In this document: piece after piece, positions 48,917 to 62,979 of the stretch
Layout of the letters: each line of letters opens with the position of its first letter
Position numbering within the stretch: position 1 is the stretch's first letter
From: Sciurus carolinensis
Lineage: Eukaryota; Chordata; Mammalia; Rodentia; Sciuridae
NCBI RefSeq assembly: GCF_902686445.1
Contig: NC_062219.1
Location: forward strand, 106,269,160-106,333,159
Reading direction: 5' to 3'
DNA: 64,000 nt
The notes under the pieces: model-generated
What the model was told of the DNA's origin: nothing
What the model saw: the letters and a program-made list of their open reading frames with translations, nothing else
The model's database searches: none
Made by a program: the position numbers and the translations under genes

Positions 48917-50612
48917 AAACTGCAATATTTCTCCTTTATTTGGCTATTCCTTTAGGGTTGTTCCTACCGCTGCTGATTTGCATCATGGTTTTTCATCTCT
49001 TCCTCATGGAATATTTTGCTGAGAATGTTCTGTAGTGCCGGATTACTTTTTGTAAATTCTTTTAGCTTTTGTTTATCATGGAAGGATTTTATTTCATCGT
49101 CAAATCTGAAAGTAAGTTTTGCTGGGTATAAGATTCTCGGTTGGCATCCATTTTCTTTCAGGGCTTGGTAAACGTTGTTCCAGGCCCTTCTAGCTTTTAG
49201 GGTCTGGATTGAAAAATCTGCTGATATTCTTATTGGTTTCCCCCTGAATGTAATTTGATTCTTTTCTCTCAAAGTCTTTAAAATTCTGTCTTTATTTTCT
49301 ATGTTAGGTATTTTCATAATAATGTGCCTTGGTGTGGGTCGGTCTGTTGTAATTTTGTATATTTGGAGTCCTATAAGCCTCTTGTACCTGGTTTTCCATT
49401 TCATTCTTCAGATTTGGGAAATGTTCTGATATTATTTCATTGAATAGATTGTTCATTCCTTTGGTTTGTTTCTCTAAGCCTTCCTCAATCCCAATAATTC
49501 TTAAATTTGGCCTTTTTATTGATAACTTATAATTCTTGTAGATTCTGATCTTGATTTCCTACCAGCTTCTCTGTTTGGTCAATTTTGTTTTCAAGATTAA
49601 ATGTTTTGTCTTCAATGTCTGAGGTTCTGTCTTCCAGGTGTTGTATCCTATTGGTTATGCTTTCTATGGTGTTTTTAACTTGGTTTATTGTTTCCTTCAT
49701 TTCAAGGATTTCTGTTTTTTTTTTTCAATATCTCTAACTCTTTATTGAAATGATCTTTTGCTTCCCATATTTGCTCTTTTAACTATTGATTGGTGGGATC
49801 ATTTAATGCCTGCATTTGCTCTTTCATCTCCTCGTTTGCTTCCGATTGTTTTAATTATGTACATTCTGAACTCCCTTTCTGACATTTCTTCTGCTGTGCT
49901 GTCATTGAGTTTTATTGATATAGTATCTAGGTTTGTTTGGGACATTTTCTTCCCTTGTTTTCTCATATTGGTCAGATGTCAGTGGGACTCTGAGATACTG
50001 CAGATTTCCTCTATTGGCTTATAGTGTCCCTGTAGATTTCCAGTGTATCACTTCCCAGCCTTCAGTAGCCTGAAGTCTTAGAGGAACTTGATAATGCAGT
50101 GCTTCCGAAGAAAGCTGCCCCTAGCCCGCTAGTGGGCCAGGGCTGGGGGCTGGTTCTGTGTGGAAATCTCACTCGGCAGGCCTGCTCCAAGAAGCTGGCT
50201 GTAGACAGGGCCTGTGGCCGCCGGAGGGAGCCTGGCTACTCGGGAAAGCCCCTCGCTGTCCTGCCATGGTCCCAGAAGCCACCTGCCCGCTGCTGGGTCC
50301 AGGGCTTGGGGTTGGCCCTGTACAGAAAAGCTCTCACTGGGCAGGCCTGCTCTGAAAACCTGGCTGTGGACCGGTTCTGCTGTGGGAAGGAGCAGGGCTG
50401 CTTGGGGAAGACTCTCGCTGCCCTGCCCTGCTCTGAGAAGCTGCCCACTGTCCGTGACTGCCACCCCAGCCGAGCTTCACCCTGTGGGAGAGCCTCACCC
50501 CGTGGCTCTATGTTGGTCCGAGACTCTCAATACCTCCCCTTCTTGAATCCTGAGTTCTGGACCAACGGGAGATGCAGTCGACCCTCTAGTCCGCCATCTT
50601 GGATCTGGAGAA
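48917..50612 (-). mobile_element. L1 fragment with only 5' UTR and ORF1
   Basis: 5' end near 50612 (complement 'ccaagatggcggactagag'), a GC-rich 5' UTR to about 50030, and ORF1 on the minus strand with 146 open codons at 48964-49404. The element stops just past the ORF1 end, at text whose complement contains aataaagg. ORF2 and 3' UTR are missing. Confidence 0.78.
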
Positions 50613-50872
50613 CTTAAAAAAAACTTAATACTTTTGGTTTTATGCCACTATTTCTGGAAAAGTATCTCTTTTCCAGATCAAATTATATTCCAAAAGAATA
50701 AGATATAAGAAATTACTGAGGAATGTTTTAGATCTCAGTAAAAAAAAGTTACATATCTATAATTAACAAAAATCATAAGATTTGTTATACCCATACAGAA
50801 GTAATACAGAAAATTCTGATGCTATGATGAGAAGTATTTGGTTAATAATTTTCAAAACATTAAGAGATAGGG

Positions 50873-53536
50873 GTGAAGATGGTGGAAAGGAGCTAGGTAG
50901 CAATTCAACATCTCCTCACAGCACAGAAAAAAAGGCAGTGAAGGAAAAGTAAAATTGAGAGGTGGTGACAAAATAAATGCTCTGAGGTTCAATATTACAG
51001 AGTCTGAAATCTGGAGCAACCTGAAGATTGATAATGGAAGTTAAAAATAAGCACAGAGTTTCCCCATCCTTAACTGGAAACAGTAGGGGAAGGAGGGAAG
51101 GGTAACAGAGAGAGAGAGGGAGCAGACCCACTTGAAAACATTTGGAAAGGCAGACAAAACTTAAAGCGACATGGAACAGCAGTGTCCTTAAAACAGAGCA
51201 AACAGCTTAAAACCAAATCATGCAAAGAAAGCTGAATTGGGGGATCCACAACCATCTTGTAGAGCCCTCAGCTGATCAGTCACCCCCTTAAATCAACACG
51301 GCATCCTCCCACACCCAGAGGGCTGCAAACTAAGCCAGAGGTTAAGTCCCCCACAGTGAGACCTCTTAAGAATCTGGCTAGAGAGAACTTCTAGAGGGAT
51401 GCCTATTAGCCAAAAATCGTTGAAACCCCCCTCTCCCTCCCCATCACCATGAAAAAGGGGAATGTGGTGGCGCGATCTTGTGCCAGAAAGTGCACTAGAC
51501 CAGCACTCTCCTCAGCTTCTGTGACCCAGGTAAGGGAAGAAAGCTCCATGTGGTGGCCACTGACCCAATAAAGGTGACAGAACTGCAAAGCAACTTTGAC
51601 CCTGGGCAGACAAAAGTGGATGCATGAGGACCACACCAGCCACAACCAGTGACGTTGTGGGGAAGCACTATGGGAAGCCGAAAGACTATCTGCTCAATCA
51701 GGGGGTTATACCAGAGGGAAGCACCTGAGTATCCAATGACAGAGATCCAGTTCCTGAATGGTAGAAGACACTGATGGAAGTCTGCTAGGAGAAGTTCCCT
51801 GATTACTCCAGGAAACTGACATGGAAGGCACCCAGAGAGATCACCAGAGAGAAAGCAATTAAGGTGGAATGTTGCCTGATCCAAGGTGACAGGAAGTGAC
51901 TGCTCACAACCAGGCTCCCAGCCTCACCTGTGATCACAACTGGCAAGTGAATGGGCATTGCTGGATTTTGCATCAGTCATAGTCAATACAGGGAATCAAC
52001 ACCTGCAATTCACAACCTGGGACAGTGCAAACTACAACCCAGCTGAGCCACCTGAATCCCTTTACTACACAGGGGCTCAGAGAGTAGTGTCAGACAAGGG
52101 AATGCTTCTACACCTCAGAAAACCCACAACCATAGGTCCTGTGCTCACAAACAGCCACCAGGATCCGTATCACCATGAAAAGAATGCTGTAGAAGGGAGC
52201 AGGTACACAGTGACCCACAGCAAGCATGGGGACACTCCAGAGCCTGCATCCTCACTCCTGCACACAATAGAAACAATCAAGTCACAACCCTGCACCCTCT
52301 GATCAGTCAGCTGCAAGTCTCACAGCTGACAAAGCAAAACTGACTGGTGGGAGGTCCATCACAACTAGGAAATTGGCTTCTCTGACCTGCAACTCTGGAG
52401 AGATTGCCAAACAAAGAATAGACATCTAATAAATGTCCAAATGCCAAGGAAATCCAAATGAAGATTCGACAAGAAGCGTCGTCACCTTGACATAGTTTGC
52501 TACAAAAACTCGAAAATCAAATTTGATCATATAAATAATTCCTTAGCTTGAATGATATGCTTAGTTAATAGCCAACATTGTACATTTAGAACTTTTGAAT
52601 GTATTTTGTCCAAGGAATCAATCTTCCTATCTTTGTTTTTCTAGCTTTAGTTCATACTTGCTCCTCTTAACAGTATTCATCCAATTGCATTATCTGCTAC
52701 CAGCTCAAATACCCACCATCCATCTATTCCTCCTTTCTACCTAGGGCTGAATTATTCTCCTCTATCTTTTCTCTGTCTCTTACTTTGTTTCTTTCTTTCT
52801 TTCTTATTCCCTCTCCTTTTCATCCAATTCTTTTTCATTTCTCCTTTTAGCCCTCATTTACAATGACAGTAATTTTACTAAATTTCATAACTAATTATTT
52901 CATCAATTCTAGAACTTTACTACAAGGTCAATACCAAGATTTAAGGAACTTTGAAGAACAGTATCAGCAAGTTATTGTTTCTTATAAGATTGAATAGACC
53001 AGTGAGTGTTGATAGTAAACAGAGCTTGGTAGCGTGTCTTACAGTGGTGCTGATATTGGGATCAGCAGAGGTAGCAAACTGACTAAAAAGATCAATATCT
53101 GGCTATTCACCCAACACTGTCTCTGAAGAGAAACAACCAAACAAGAAGTCCCTTGCTTAAAAAAAAGTGAAAACTATACCAACAGATGGGTAAACATATG
53201 AACAAAATGAAAAAGAAAGGGAATAAACCATCTCAAAGAGTTCATAAAGCTTTAACTGACTCTGTTCACCCTACAGTGGAGGAAATGTCAGAGAAAAAAT
53301 TTAGAAAGTTAAAATTAAAATGTTCTATGGGCTAAAAGATGAAAGGAGTGAAGTTAGAGACAAAATACATTAATTGAATGATCACTTAAATAAAGAAAGA
53401 GATTCTGAAACAGAACCAAATGGAAATCCAAGCAGTGAAAGACTTAATAAAGCAAATTGAAAACTCAATGGAAAGCATCATCAATAGATTAGAGAACTTT
53501 GAAGATAGATTTTCAGATTGTGAAGACAAACAATAT
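50873..53536 (+). mobile_element. Old L1 5' UTR and ORF1 start
   Basis: Starts 'ggggtgaagatggtggaaag', typical of an L1 5' end, runs through a long 5' UTR and ends in ORF1 coiled-coil text (tcatcaatagattagagaac) where a minus-strand L1 begins. A (ttct)n tract lies near 52783. Confidence 0.65.
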
Positions 53537-56500
53537 ACCCTTTTTATTTTTCATTTTTATGAGCCACATTTTGATTCATTGTACACAAATGGGGTATAGC
53601 TTTTCATTTCTATGGTTATACACAATATACCTTCACAACATTAGTGTAATCATACATGTACATAGGGTAATAATGTCTCAGTCCACTATCTTTCCTTCTG
53701 CCACTCTCACACACCCCATCTCCCTCTCGACAATTCAAAGTTCCTCCACTCTTCTCTTATCCCCCGTGAACACCCCCTGCCCTGGTATGTATCATCATCC
53801 ACTTATCAGAGAAAACATTGAGCCTTTGGTTTTTTGGGATTGCCTTATTTCACTTAGCATGATATTCTCCAACTCTTTCCATTTACCAGCAAATGCCATA
53901 ATTTTGTTCTTCTTCATGGGTGAGTAGTATTCCATTATGTATATATACCACAGTTTCATTATATATTCATCAATAGAAGGGCCTCTATGTTGGTTCCACA
54001 ATCTACCTATTGTGAATCGAGCTGCTATGAACATTGATGTGGCTGCATCACTGTAGTGTGCTGATTTTAAATCCTTCGGATATAAACCAAGGAGTGGAAT
54101 AGCTGGGTCAAATGTTGGGTTCATTCCAAGTTTTCTGAGGAATCTCCATATTGATTTCCAATGTGGTTGCACCAATTTGCAACCCCACCAGCAATGTATA
54201 AGTGTGCCTTTTTTCCCCACAACCTCGCCAACATATATTGTTGCTTGTATTCTTGATAACAGCCATTCTAACTGAAGGTAGATAAAATCTTAGGATGGTT
54301 TTGATTTGCACTTCTCTAATGACTAGAGACAATGAGCTCTTTTTCATGTATTTGTTGATCACTGGCATATCTTCTTCTGTGAAATGTCTGTCCAGTTCCT
54401 TAGCCCATTTATTGATTGGGTTCCTTGTATTTTTGGTGTAAAGTTCTTTTAAGTTCTCTATAATTTATGGAGATTTGTGCAGTGTCTGAAGTGTGTTGGG
54501 AAAAGATTTTCTCCCACTCTGTAGGCTCTCTTTTCACATTATTGATTGTTTTCTTTTTTGAGAAAAAGCTTTTTAGTTTCAATCCATCCCACTTATTAAT
54601 TCTTGCTTTTGTTTCTTGTATTCTGAGAGTCTTGTTAAAGAAGTCTGGTCCTAAGCCTGCATGATGAAGATTTGGACCTACTTTTTCCTCTTTTTGGTGA
54701 AGGGTCTCAGGTCTAATTCCTAGATCCTTGATCCATTTTGAGTTGAATTTGTACAGGGTGAGAAATAGGAGTTTAATTTCATCTTACCGAATATGGATTT
54801 CCAGTTTTACCAGCACCATTTGTTGAAGATTATTTTTCTCCATTGTATGTTTTTGGCACCTTTGTCTAGTATTAGATAACTGCACTTATGTGGGTTTGCC
54901 TCTCTGTCTTCTGTTCTGTATCATTGTTCTACCTGTCTATTTTGGGGTCAATACCATGCCATTTTTGTTACTATTGTTCTAGAGTAGAGTTTAAGGTTTG
55001 GTATTGTGATATCTCTGCATCACTCTTCTTGGCCAGGATTGCTTTGGCTATCCTGGGTCTTTTATTCTTCCAGATGAAGTTCATGATTGGTTTCTCTCTT
55101 TCTATGAGAAATGGCATTGGGATTTTAATTGGAATTGAGTTAAATCTGTATAGCACCTTTGGCAGTATATCCATTTGACAATATTAATTCTGCCTATCTA
55201 AGAACATGGGAGAACTAAGGTTTACTTCAATTCCTTTCCTTAGTGTTGTGTAGTTTTCATTGTAGAGATCTTTCACTTCTTCTGTTAGATTGTTTCCCAG
55301 GTATTTTTGTTTTTTGAGGCTATTGTGTTTTTTTTTTTTTTATTGTATACAAATGGGATACATGTTGTTTCTCTATTGCACATGGAGTCAAGGCATACCA
55401 TTTGTGTAATCATAAATTTACATAGAGCAATGATGTTGATTCATTATTTTTTCCCTTCCCCCCGACCCCTCCCACCCCTCTTTTCCCTCTATATAGTGCC
55501 TCTTTCCTCCATTCTTACCACCCTCCTTATCCCTAACCCTAAATCTAACCATAACCCTAACACTAACGCCTCCCACCCCCCATTATGTGTCCTCATCCGC
55601 TTATCAGCGAGATCTTTTGTCCTTTAGTTTTTTGAGATTGGCTTATCTCACTTAGCATGATATTCTCCAATTTCATCCATTTGCCTGCAAATGCCATCAT
55701 TTTATCATTCTTCATTGCGGAGTAATATTCCATTGTATATACATGCCACAGTTCCTTTATCCATTCATCAACTGAAGGGCATCTAGGTTGGTTCCACAAT
55801 CTGGCTATGGTGAATTGAGCAGCAATGAACATTGATGTGGCTGTATCTCTGTAGTATGCTGATTTAAGTCCTTTGGTTATAGGCCAAGGAGTGGGATAGC
55901 TGGGTCAAATGGTGGTTCCATTCCAAGCTTTCTGAGGAATCTCCATACTGCTTTCCAGAGTGGCTGCACTAATTTGCAACTCCACCAGCAATGTATGAGT
56001 GTACCTTTTTCACCACATCCTCGCCAATACCTATTGTTGCTTGTGTTCTTGATAATCGCCATTCTAATTGGGATGAGATGAAATCTTAGGGTAGTTTTGA
56101 TTTGCATTTCTCTTATTACTAGAGATGTTGAACATTTTTTCATATATCTTTTGATTGCTTGTACATGTTCTCTGAAGTGTCTGTTCATTTCCTTACCCAT
56201 TTGTTGATCTGATTTTTTGTATTCTAGGTGTAGAGTTTTTTGAGTTCTTTATAGATTCTAGAAATTAGCGCTCTATCTAAAGTATGGTTGGCAAAGATAT
56301 TCTCCCACTCTGTAGGCTCTTTCTTCGCATTGCTGATAGTTTCCTTTGCTGAGAGAAAGCTTTTTAGTTTGAATCTATCCCAGTTGTTGATTCGTGCTTT
56401 TATTTCTTGTGCTGTGGGAATCCTGTGAAGGAAGTCGGATTCTAATCCAACAAGTTGGAGATTTGGACCTACTTTTTCTTCTATAAGATGCAGGGTCTCT

Positions 56501-59500
56501 GGTCTGATTCCGAGGTCCTTGATCCATTTTGAGTTGAGTTTTGTGTAGGGTGAGAGATAGGGGTTTAATTTCATTCTGTTGCATATGGTTTTCCATTTTC
56601 CCAGCACCATTTGTGGAAGAGGCTATCTTTTCTCCATTGCGTATTTTGGCCCCTTTATCTAGTATGAGAAAATTGTATTTATTTGGGTTTGTGTCCATGT
56701 CATCTATTCTGTACCATTGATCTACCTGTGTATTTTGGTACCAATACCATGCCGTTTTTGTTACTATTGCTTTGTAGTAGAGTTGAAGATCTGGTATTGT
56801 GATACCCCCTGCTTAGCTCATTCTACTGAGGATTACTTTAGCTATTCTGGGTTTTTTATTCTTCCAGATGAATTTCATAATTGCTTGCTCTATTTCTGTA
56901 AGGTACATCATTGGGATTTTAATTGGAATTGCATTGAATCTGTATAGCACTTTAGGTAGTATGGCCATTTTGACAATATTAATTCTTCCTATCCAAGAAC
57001 ATGGGAGATCTTTCCATCTAATAAGGTTTTCTTTAATTTCTTTCTCTAGTGTTCTGTAGTTCTCATTGTAGAGGTCTTTCACCTCTTTTCTGAGATTGAT
57101 TCCCAAGTATTTTATTTTTTTCAATGCTATTGTGAATGGGGTAGTTTTCCTAATTTCTCTTTCTGAAGATTCATCACTTATTAATAGAAATGCATTGGAT
57201 TTATGCATATCTACTTCATATCCTGCTACTTTACTTAATTCTTTTATGAGTTCTAGAAGTTTTCTAGTGGAGTTTTATGAATTCTCTAAACATAGAAACA
57301 TGTCATTGGAAAATAGGGATAGTTTGAGTTCTTCTTTTCCTATTGGTATCCCTTTAATTTTCTTGGTCTATCTAATTACTCTGGCTAGTTTTTCAAGGAC
57401 TATGTTGAATAGAAGTGGTGAAAGAGGGCATCCCTACCTTGTTCAACTTTTTCAGTTTTTCTCCATTTAGAATGATGCTGGCAGTGGCCTTAGCCTAGAT
57501 AACCTTTACAATGTTGAGGTATATTCCTAATAGCCCTATTCTTCCTAGTGTTTTGAGCATGAAGGGGCGTTGTAATTTATCAAATGCTTTCTCTGCATCT
57601 ATTGAAATAATTATGTTTCTTAACCTTAAGTCTATTGAGGTGATGAATTATGTTTATTGATTTCTGGATGTTGAACCAAGTTTTCATCCCCAGGATGAGC
57701 CCCACTCGATCATGGTGCACTGTCTTTTTAATGTATTTTTGTGTACAATTTGCCAGAGTTTTGTTTGTAAGGATTTTTGCATCTATGCTCATCAGAGATA
57801 TTTCTCTAAAGTTTTCCTTGCTTGATGTGTCTTTGTCATGTTTTGGTATCAAGGTGCTACTAACTTCACAGAATGAATTTGGAAGGGTTCCCTTCTTCTC
57901 TATTTCATGGAATACTTTGAGGAATTTGGGAATTAGTTCTTCTTTGAAGGTCTTGTAGAACTCTGCTGAGAATACATCTGGTTCTGGGCTTTTCTTTGTT
58001 GGTAGGCTTTTGATGGCTTCTTCTATTTCAATGACTGAAATTGATCTTTCAAAATTGTGTGTGTTCTTCTGATTCAGTTTGGGAGGATCATATATCTCTA
58101 GAAATTTGTTGATTCCTTTGATTTTCTATTTCATTGGCTTATAGATTTTCAAAGTAATTATGTTATTTATTTCAATGGTGTGTGTTATTTATTTCAATGG
58201 TGTCTGTTGTGATATTTCCTTTTTTTCATGAATTTTAGAAATATGAGTTTTCTCTTTCCTCTCCATTAGTGTGGCTAAGAGGTGATCTATTTTGTTTACT
58301 TTTTCAAAGAATCAACTTTTTGTTTTGTCAATTTTTTAAATTGTTTCTCTTGTTTCAATTTCATTGATTTCAGCTCTGATTTTAATTACTTCCTGTCTTC
58401 TACTACTTTTGGTGTTGTTCTGCTCTTCTTTTTCTAGGGCTTTGAGATGCAATGTTAGGACATTTAGTTGTTGACTTTTTATTCTCTTCTCGAATGTGCT
58501 CCATGTAATAAATTTTCCTCTTAGTGCTGCTCTCATGGTATCCCAGAGATCTTGATATATTGTATCATCATTTTCATTAACCTCTAAGAAATTATTTATC
58601 TCCTCCCTGATATCTCCTGTTACCCATGCTTCATTCAATAGCATATCATTTAGTCTCCAGGTGTTGGAGTAATTTCTGTTTTTTAATTTATCATTGATTT
58701 CTAATTTCATTCCATTTCAGTATGATAGACTACAAAGTAGTATCTCTATTTTTTTTAATTTACCGCGGGTGGCTTTGTGGCATAACATATGGTGTATTTT
58801 AGAAAAGGATCTATGTGCTGCTGAGAAGAAAGCCTAGTCACTTATCAATGGATGAATATTCTATATAACTGTCTGCTAAGTCTAAGTTATTTATTATTTT
58901 TTTTGAGTTCCATGGTCTCTTCGTTGAGTTTTGGTTTGGAAGATCTATCCAGTGGTGAGAGTGATGTGTTAAAATCATCCAGTATTATTTTGTTGTGTTC
59001 TATTTGGTTCCTGGGATTAAGTAGCAAAAATATGGTCATTTTGATTTATTTTTGACTTTTAACTTGGCTTGATTCCTCCTTTATTTGGCTATTCCTTTAG
59101 GGTAGTTCCTCTTTTGCTGACTTTCATTGTTGTTTTTCATTTCCTCCTCATGAAATATTTTGCGGAGAATGTTCTGTAGTGCAGGCTTTCTATTTGTAAA
59201 TTCTTTTCACTTTTGATTATCATGAAAAGATTTTATTTCATCATAAAATCTGAAGGTAAGTTTTTCTGGGTATAAGATTCATGGTTGGCATTTGTGTTCT
59301 TTCAGAGTTTGAAATATGCTGTTCAAGGCCCTTCTAGCTTTTAGGGTCTGGGTTGAAAAATCTGCTGATGTCTATATTGGTTTGCCCTTATTTGTAATCT
59401 GATGCTTTTCTTTTGCAGTCTTTAAAATTTTATCTTAGTTTTGTATGTTGGACATTTTCATTTTTATGTGCCTCGGTGTGGGTCTGCTGTAATTTTGTAT

Positions 59501-60840
59501 ATTTGGTGTCCTGTAAGGCTCTTGTATTTGATTTTCCATTTAATTCCTCTGGTTTAGGAAATTTTCTGATATTATTTCATTGAATAGGTTGTTCATTCCT
59601 TTGGTTTGTATCTCTGTCTCTTCCTTAATCCAGATAATTCTTGAGTTTTGTCTTTTCATGATATCCCATAGTATTTGAGGTTCCTTTCATGATTTCTTAC
59701 CATCTTCTCTGTTTGGTCAACTTTATTTTCAGGATTAAATGTTTTGTCTTCATTGTCTGAGGTTCTGTCTTCCAAGTGATCTAGTCTGTTGGTGATGCTT
59801 TCTATTGAGTTTTTAATTTTGATTATTTTTTCCTTCATTTCAAGGATTTCTGTTGTTGTTTTTTTTTCAGAATTTATCTTTTTATCAAAATGTTCTTGTT
59901 CTTCCTGCATTTACTCTTTTACTTGTTTATTGCAGTGATCATTCATTCCCTGAATTTGCTCTCTTATATCATCCTTTGTTTCATGGATCATTTTAGTTAT
60001 GTACTTTCTGAACTCCTTTTCTGACATTGCTTCTACCATCTATTAACATAGAATCTTGGTTTGTTTGGAACACTTTCTTCTCTTGTTTTTTCACGTTGTT
60101 TGTATGTCTGCCCCTCTAGCAGTGACGACCTGAGTTATTGCAGTTTTCACCCCTATAGGGTTACAGTGGCCCTGCAGGTTTACAATACCTCTCTTTTAAA
60201 GGGGGTCAATATTAGCAGCACACAATACAAACCATATGCAGTCCTAAACCAGATAGCCCCTATAAAGTCATTAACTGAATTATCATAATAAACAGAGAGG
60301 ATGAGTTCAATTATTATCTACAGTATAAATAATAGGTCTGCAATGAAATCTAATTTCTAATAGTTTATAAAGAGAGTGGGAAGGAGTGTTCGATGTAGTG
60401 TTAATGGGATAAGAAGACAGTATATAAAGGTACTAGATCATAGAAAGAATGAGAGTGGAATCAAAAGAAGTTTATTGTAAACATGCAAAAAGGGAGAAAG
60501 AGACTCCAAGGAAACAGGTAAACAAAAAGAAAATAGAATGAGAAAAATAAAGAAATAAAAACTTCAACTTTTTTAAAAAGAAAAAAAAAATCTACAATAC
60601 AACAGTCATATTCTATTTCAACCTCACAGGCTTCAGTAACCTGACGCATGAGAGGTACCTGACAATGAGTCTCCAGCAGGCATCTCAGGATGAGAGTTGC
60701 CCCAGCTAAAGACGGTGGCTTCAGCTTCAGTGATAATCTAAGATGACTGTACCCACTTCCAAATGTGTTGGTAGATGGGGAGCCACAGGGTAGGCACTGA
60801 GTCTGTGTGGGGTGCAGAGGGGTCAATGGGATCCTGAAGA
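53537..60840 (-). mobile_element. Long older L1 with a nested younger L1
   Basis: Antisense 3' UTR at 53537, ORF2 to about 59050 with many breaks, ORF1 59080-60060 and a 5' UTR piece ending near 60838 that resembles 26100-26250. Interrupted at about 55325-57125. Confidence 0.78.
55325..57125 (-). mobile_element. 5'-truncated young L1 nested in older L1
   Basis: Starts with poly-T, then a 3' UTR with (ccctaa)-like units at 55532-55560 and ORF2 C-terminal text very close to the 12572-18672 L1 (open segments 56224-56610 and 56813-57208). Flanked by ggctattgtg and tgctattgtg, an imperfect target duplication. Confidence 0.8.
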
Positions 60841-62979
60841 GGTAGAAACAAAGGTTTAATATTGAGAGGCCATATTTTCACACTCTTAAAATAAGTATAT
60901 GCTGGAACAAAAATTTCTAGAGTTCTACTTTTCTCTACTCCCAGAAAAATTGTCAATTGTTCTTTTTAATGAACAGCTGTGCAGTGCCCAGAGAAGGTAA
61001 TGTTCTTCTGGTGCAAAAGATTCTGAATATTAGTTAGAAGCTTGGGAACGTAGAGGTGGGGTTATAGCACAGAGATCAGTAGAAGAACACTTTCCTAGCA
61101 TGCAGAAACCCTGGCTTCCATTTCCAGTTCAGAAACAAATAAATGAAAAGAAACTTTCAGAATTTTAGACACTATCACCTATTACCACAACTTTGTCTAC
61201 GGCACACAATACTTGCTACAATTCCAAAGACTAGAGATTTTTGACATTGGATTCATGCCTTATGTAGTATACTGAAGTAGTGATTGTGTTACCATAACCC
61301 CAACTGATCAACTTGGAGGCAATTTATTCATTTCCTCAGGCTTTCCTAAAAAGATTCCATTTGGTTACCCTTTCCAATCATCTATCATTTCTAGTCTCTC
61401 TCCTCTTATTTATTTGCAAATAGTTCAAAGAGTGAATGTCTGAGAGAGCTAGGATCACTTTTTGTGAAGAATTCTTAGAGCTTGGGTATGAAGAATTGAT
61501 CCTTCCTTCAGTTCTTCTATGTAGTATTGAAATTATTAATTTATTTCATATCACCTATTCAGTGAAAACTCTTTAAGGATACTACATTTTACTCATTTTA
61601 TTCTCAAACGTTATTTATAGACATGTGATAAAAAACTCATTTGTGCACATTTAAAAAATAATCTTCCTTAGTGCAATTTTTATCTACAAGTCATTATGGT
61701 ATAAGGAGAAGAAAACATTTACTACTTTCTCAGAAAACAATCATTTCTATGTTTGAATTGTAACTAACCAACATAGTTTTCTGAGGTCAGTAGGAAATGT
61801 CTAGGGATGTTACTTTATGAATTCCTAAAGTGAAGGAATCCCATTACTGCTATTTAACACATGCATCACTTCTACCCAGGAGGCAGGAGCTTTACTAGAT
61901 CTAGTGCCACAAGGCATTTACTTTTGGTCCCTTACCATTAGGAACATATAAGATGGTGGGAGGGAAATGGATATATCCCAGATAGTGGCAATAAAGTGTA
62001 GACAGATCCAGAGGAGAGTATTTGCACATTCATGAGGACACTTAACATGGAAGGAAGGGCAGATAACTTAACCCAAAGTATAAGATAAAACCCACCAGGG
62101 GTCCTGTCTATGTATATTTGAACTGTAAAATCTGGCTCTTCCTTACAAAACAAGACATCATGTCTTTATTTAGATCAGGAAAACACTCTTATCTGTTGTT
62201 CTAACACTCCACCACACTCGCTAGACCCACACATACAGAAATATGTAAATGCCAAAATTGGTATCCAAATGAATTCTTCAGCATTTGCCTATCTGTTAAT
62301 AAAAAGTTAAAGTCAGTAGTATTCCATACATTAAATTACCTCCCAGTTGCCTTGGAAATATATTTCATATGGTATATCCATTTTTGTGTCATACCATATA
62401 ATTTACAATCTAACACCTAGAACACGCTTATTAAAATCTGAACCCTGCACATGAACTTGGACTGGACCTAAACAGGCTTTTAGGCACCTGGTACCATGTC
62501 ACATGAATGCTCTCCCTAAATTCCATAATAAATGATGCTCCCACCTACAGTTAGCAATCAATAATAAATTAATGATTTCTGTCATCTAACTTAAGAAGTT
62601 ATCACTCATGTATACTGAAAAATCACATGAACGCTGCACTTAAAATGTTTTTTTCTGTGGAGCTGGGGTTGTGGTTCAGTGGTAGACCACTTGCCTAGCA
62701 GGTGTGAGGCACTAGGTTCGATTCTCAGCACTACCTATAAATAAATAAATAAAGTAAAGGCCCATTGACAAAAAGATATTTTTAAAAAATGTTTTTTGTG
62801 ACATTGGAGGAGTTTTAATTTGTCATGCTATCAATTATATCCCCATTCTCAAAGCCTCAATTCATTGATTTTCTACTTAAAAGTCATGGATTTACCTTGG
62901 GTTTATTGGCAAGGCTAACAATAATTATCCTGAACTGAATGCTTTTCAAATTGATCTTTGTTCTCTTGAAAGATCAAAA
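60841..62979. other. Unit C intron-like DNA
   Basis: Paralogue of 35730-36300 and 44415-46321. Holds the shared ID-like SINE (about 61048-61147) and the private ID SINE at 62656-62790. No coding sequence seen. Confidence 0.55.
62656..62790 (+). mobile_element. ID SINE private to unit C
   Basis: tggagctggggttgtggttc ... actaggttcgattctcagca, (aaat)n tail; no insert at the matching place in unit B (near 45835). Confidence 0.83.

Noticed and set aside
50099..50617. 172-codon + strand frame rich in Trp/Gly/Pro
   Set aside because: Antisense to an L1 5' UTR; GC-rich repeat sequence read through, not a gene.
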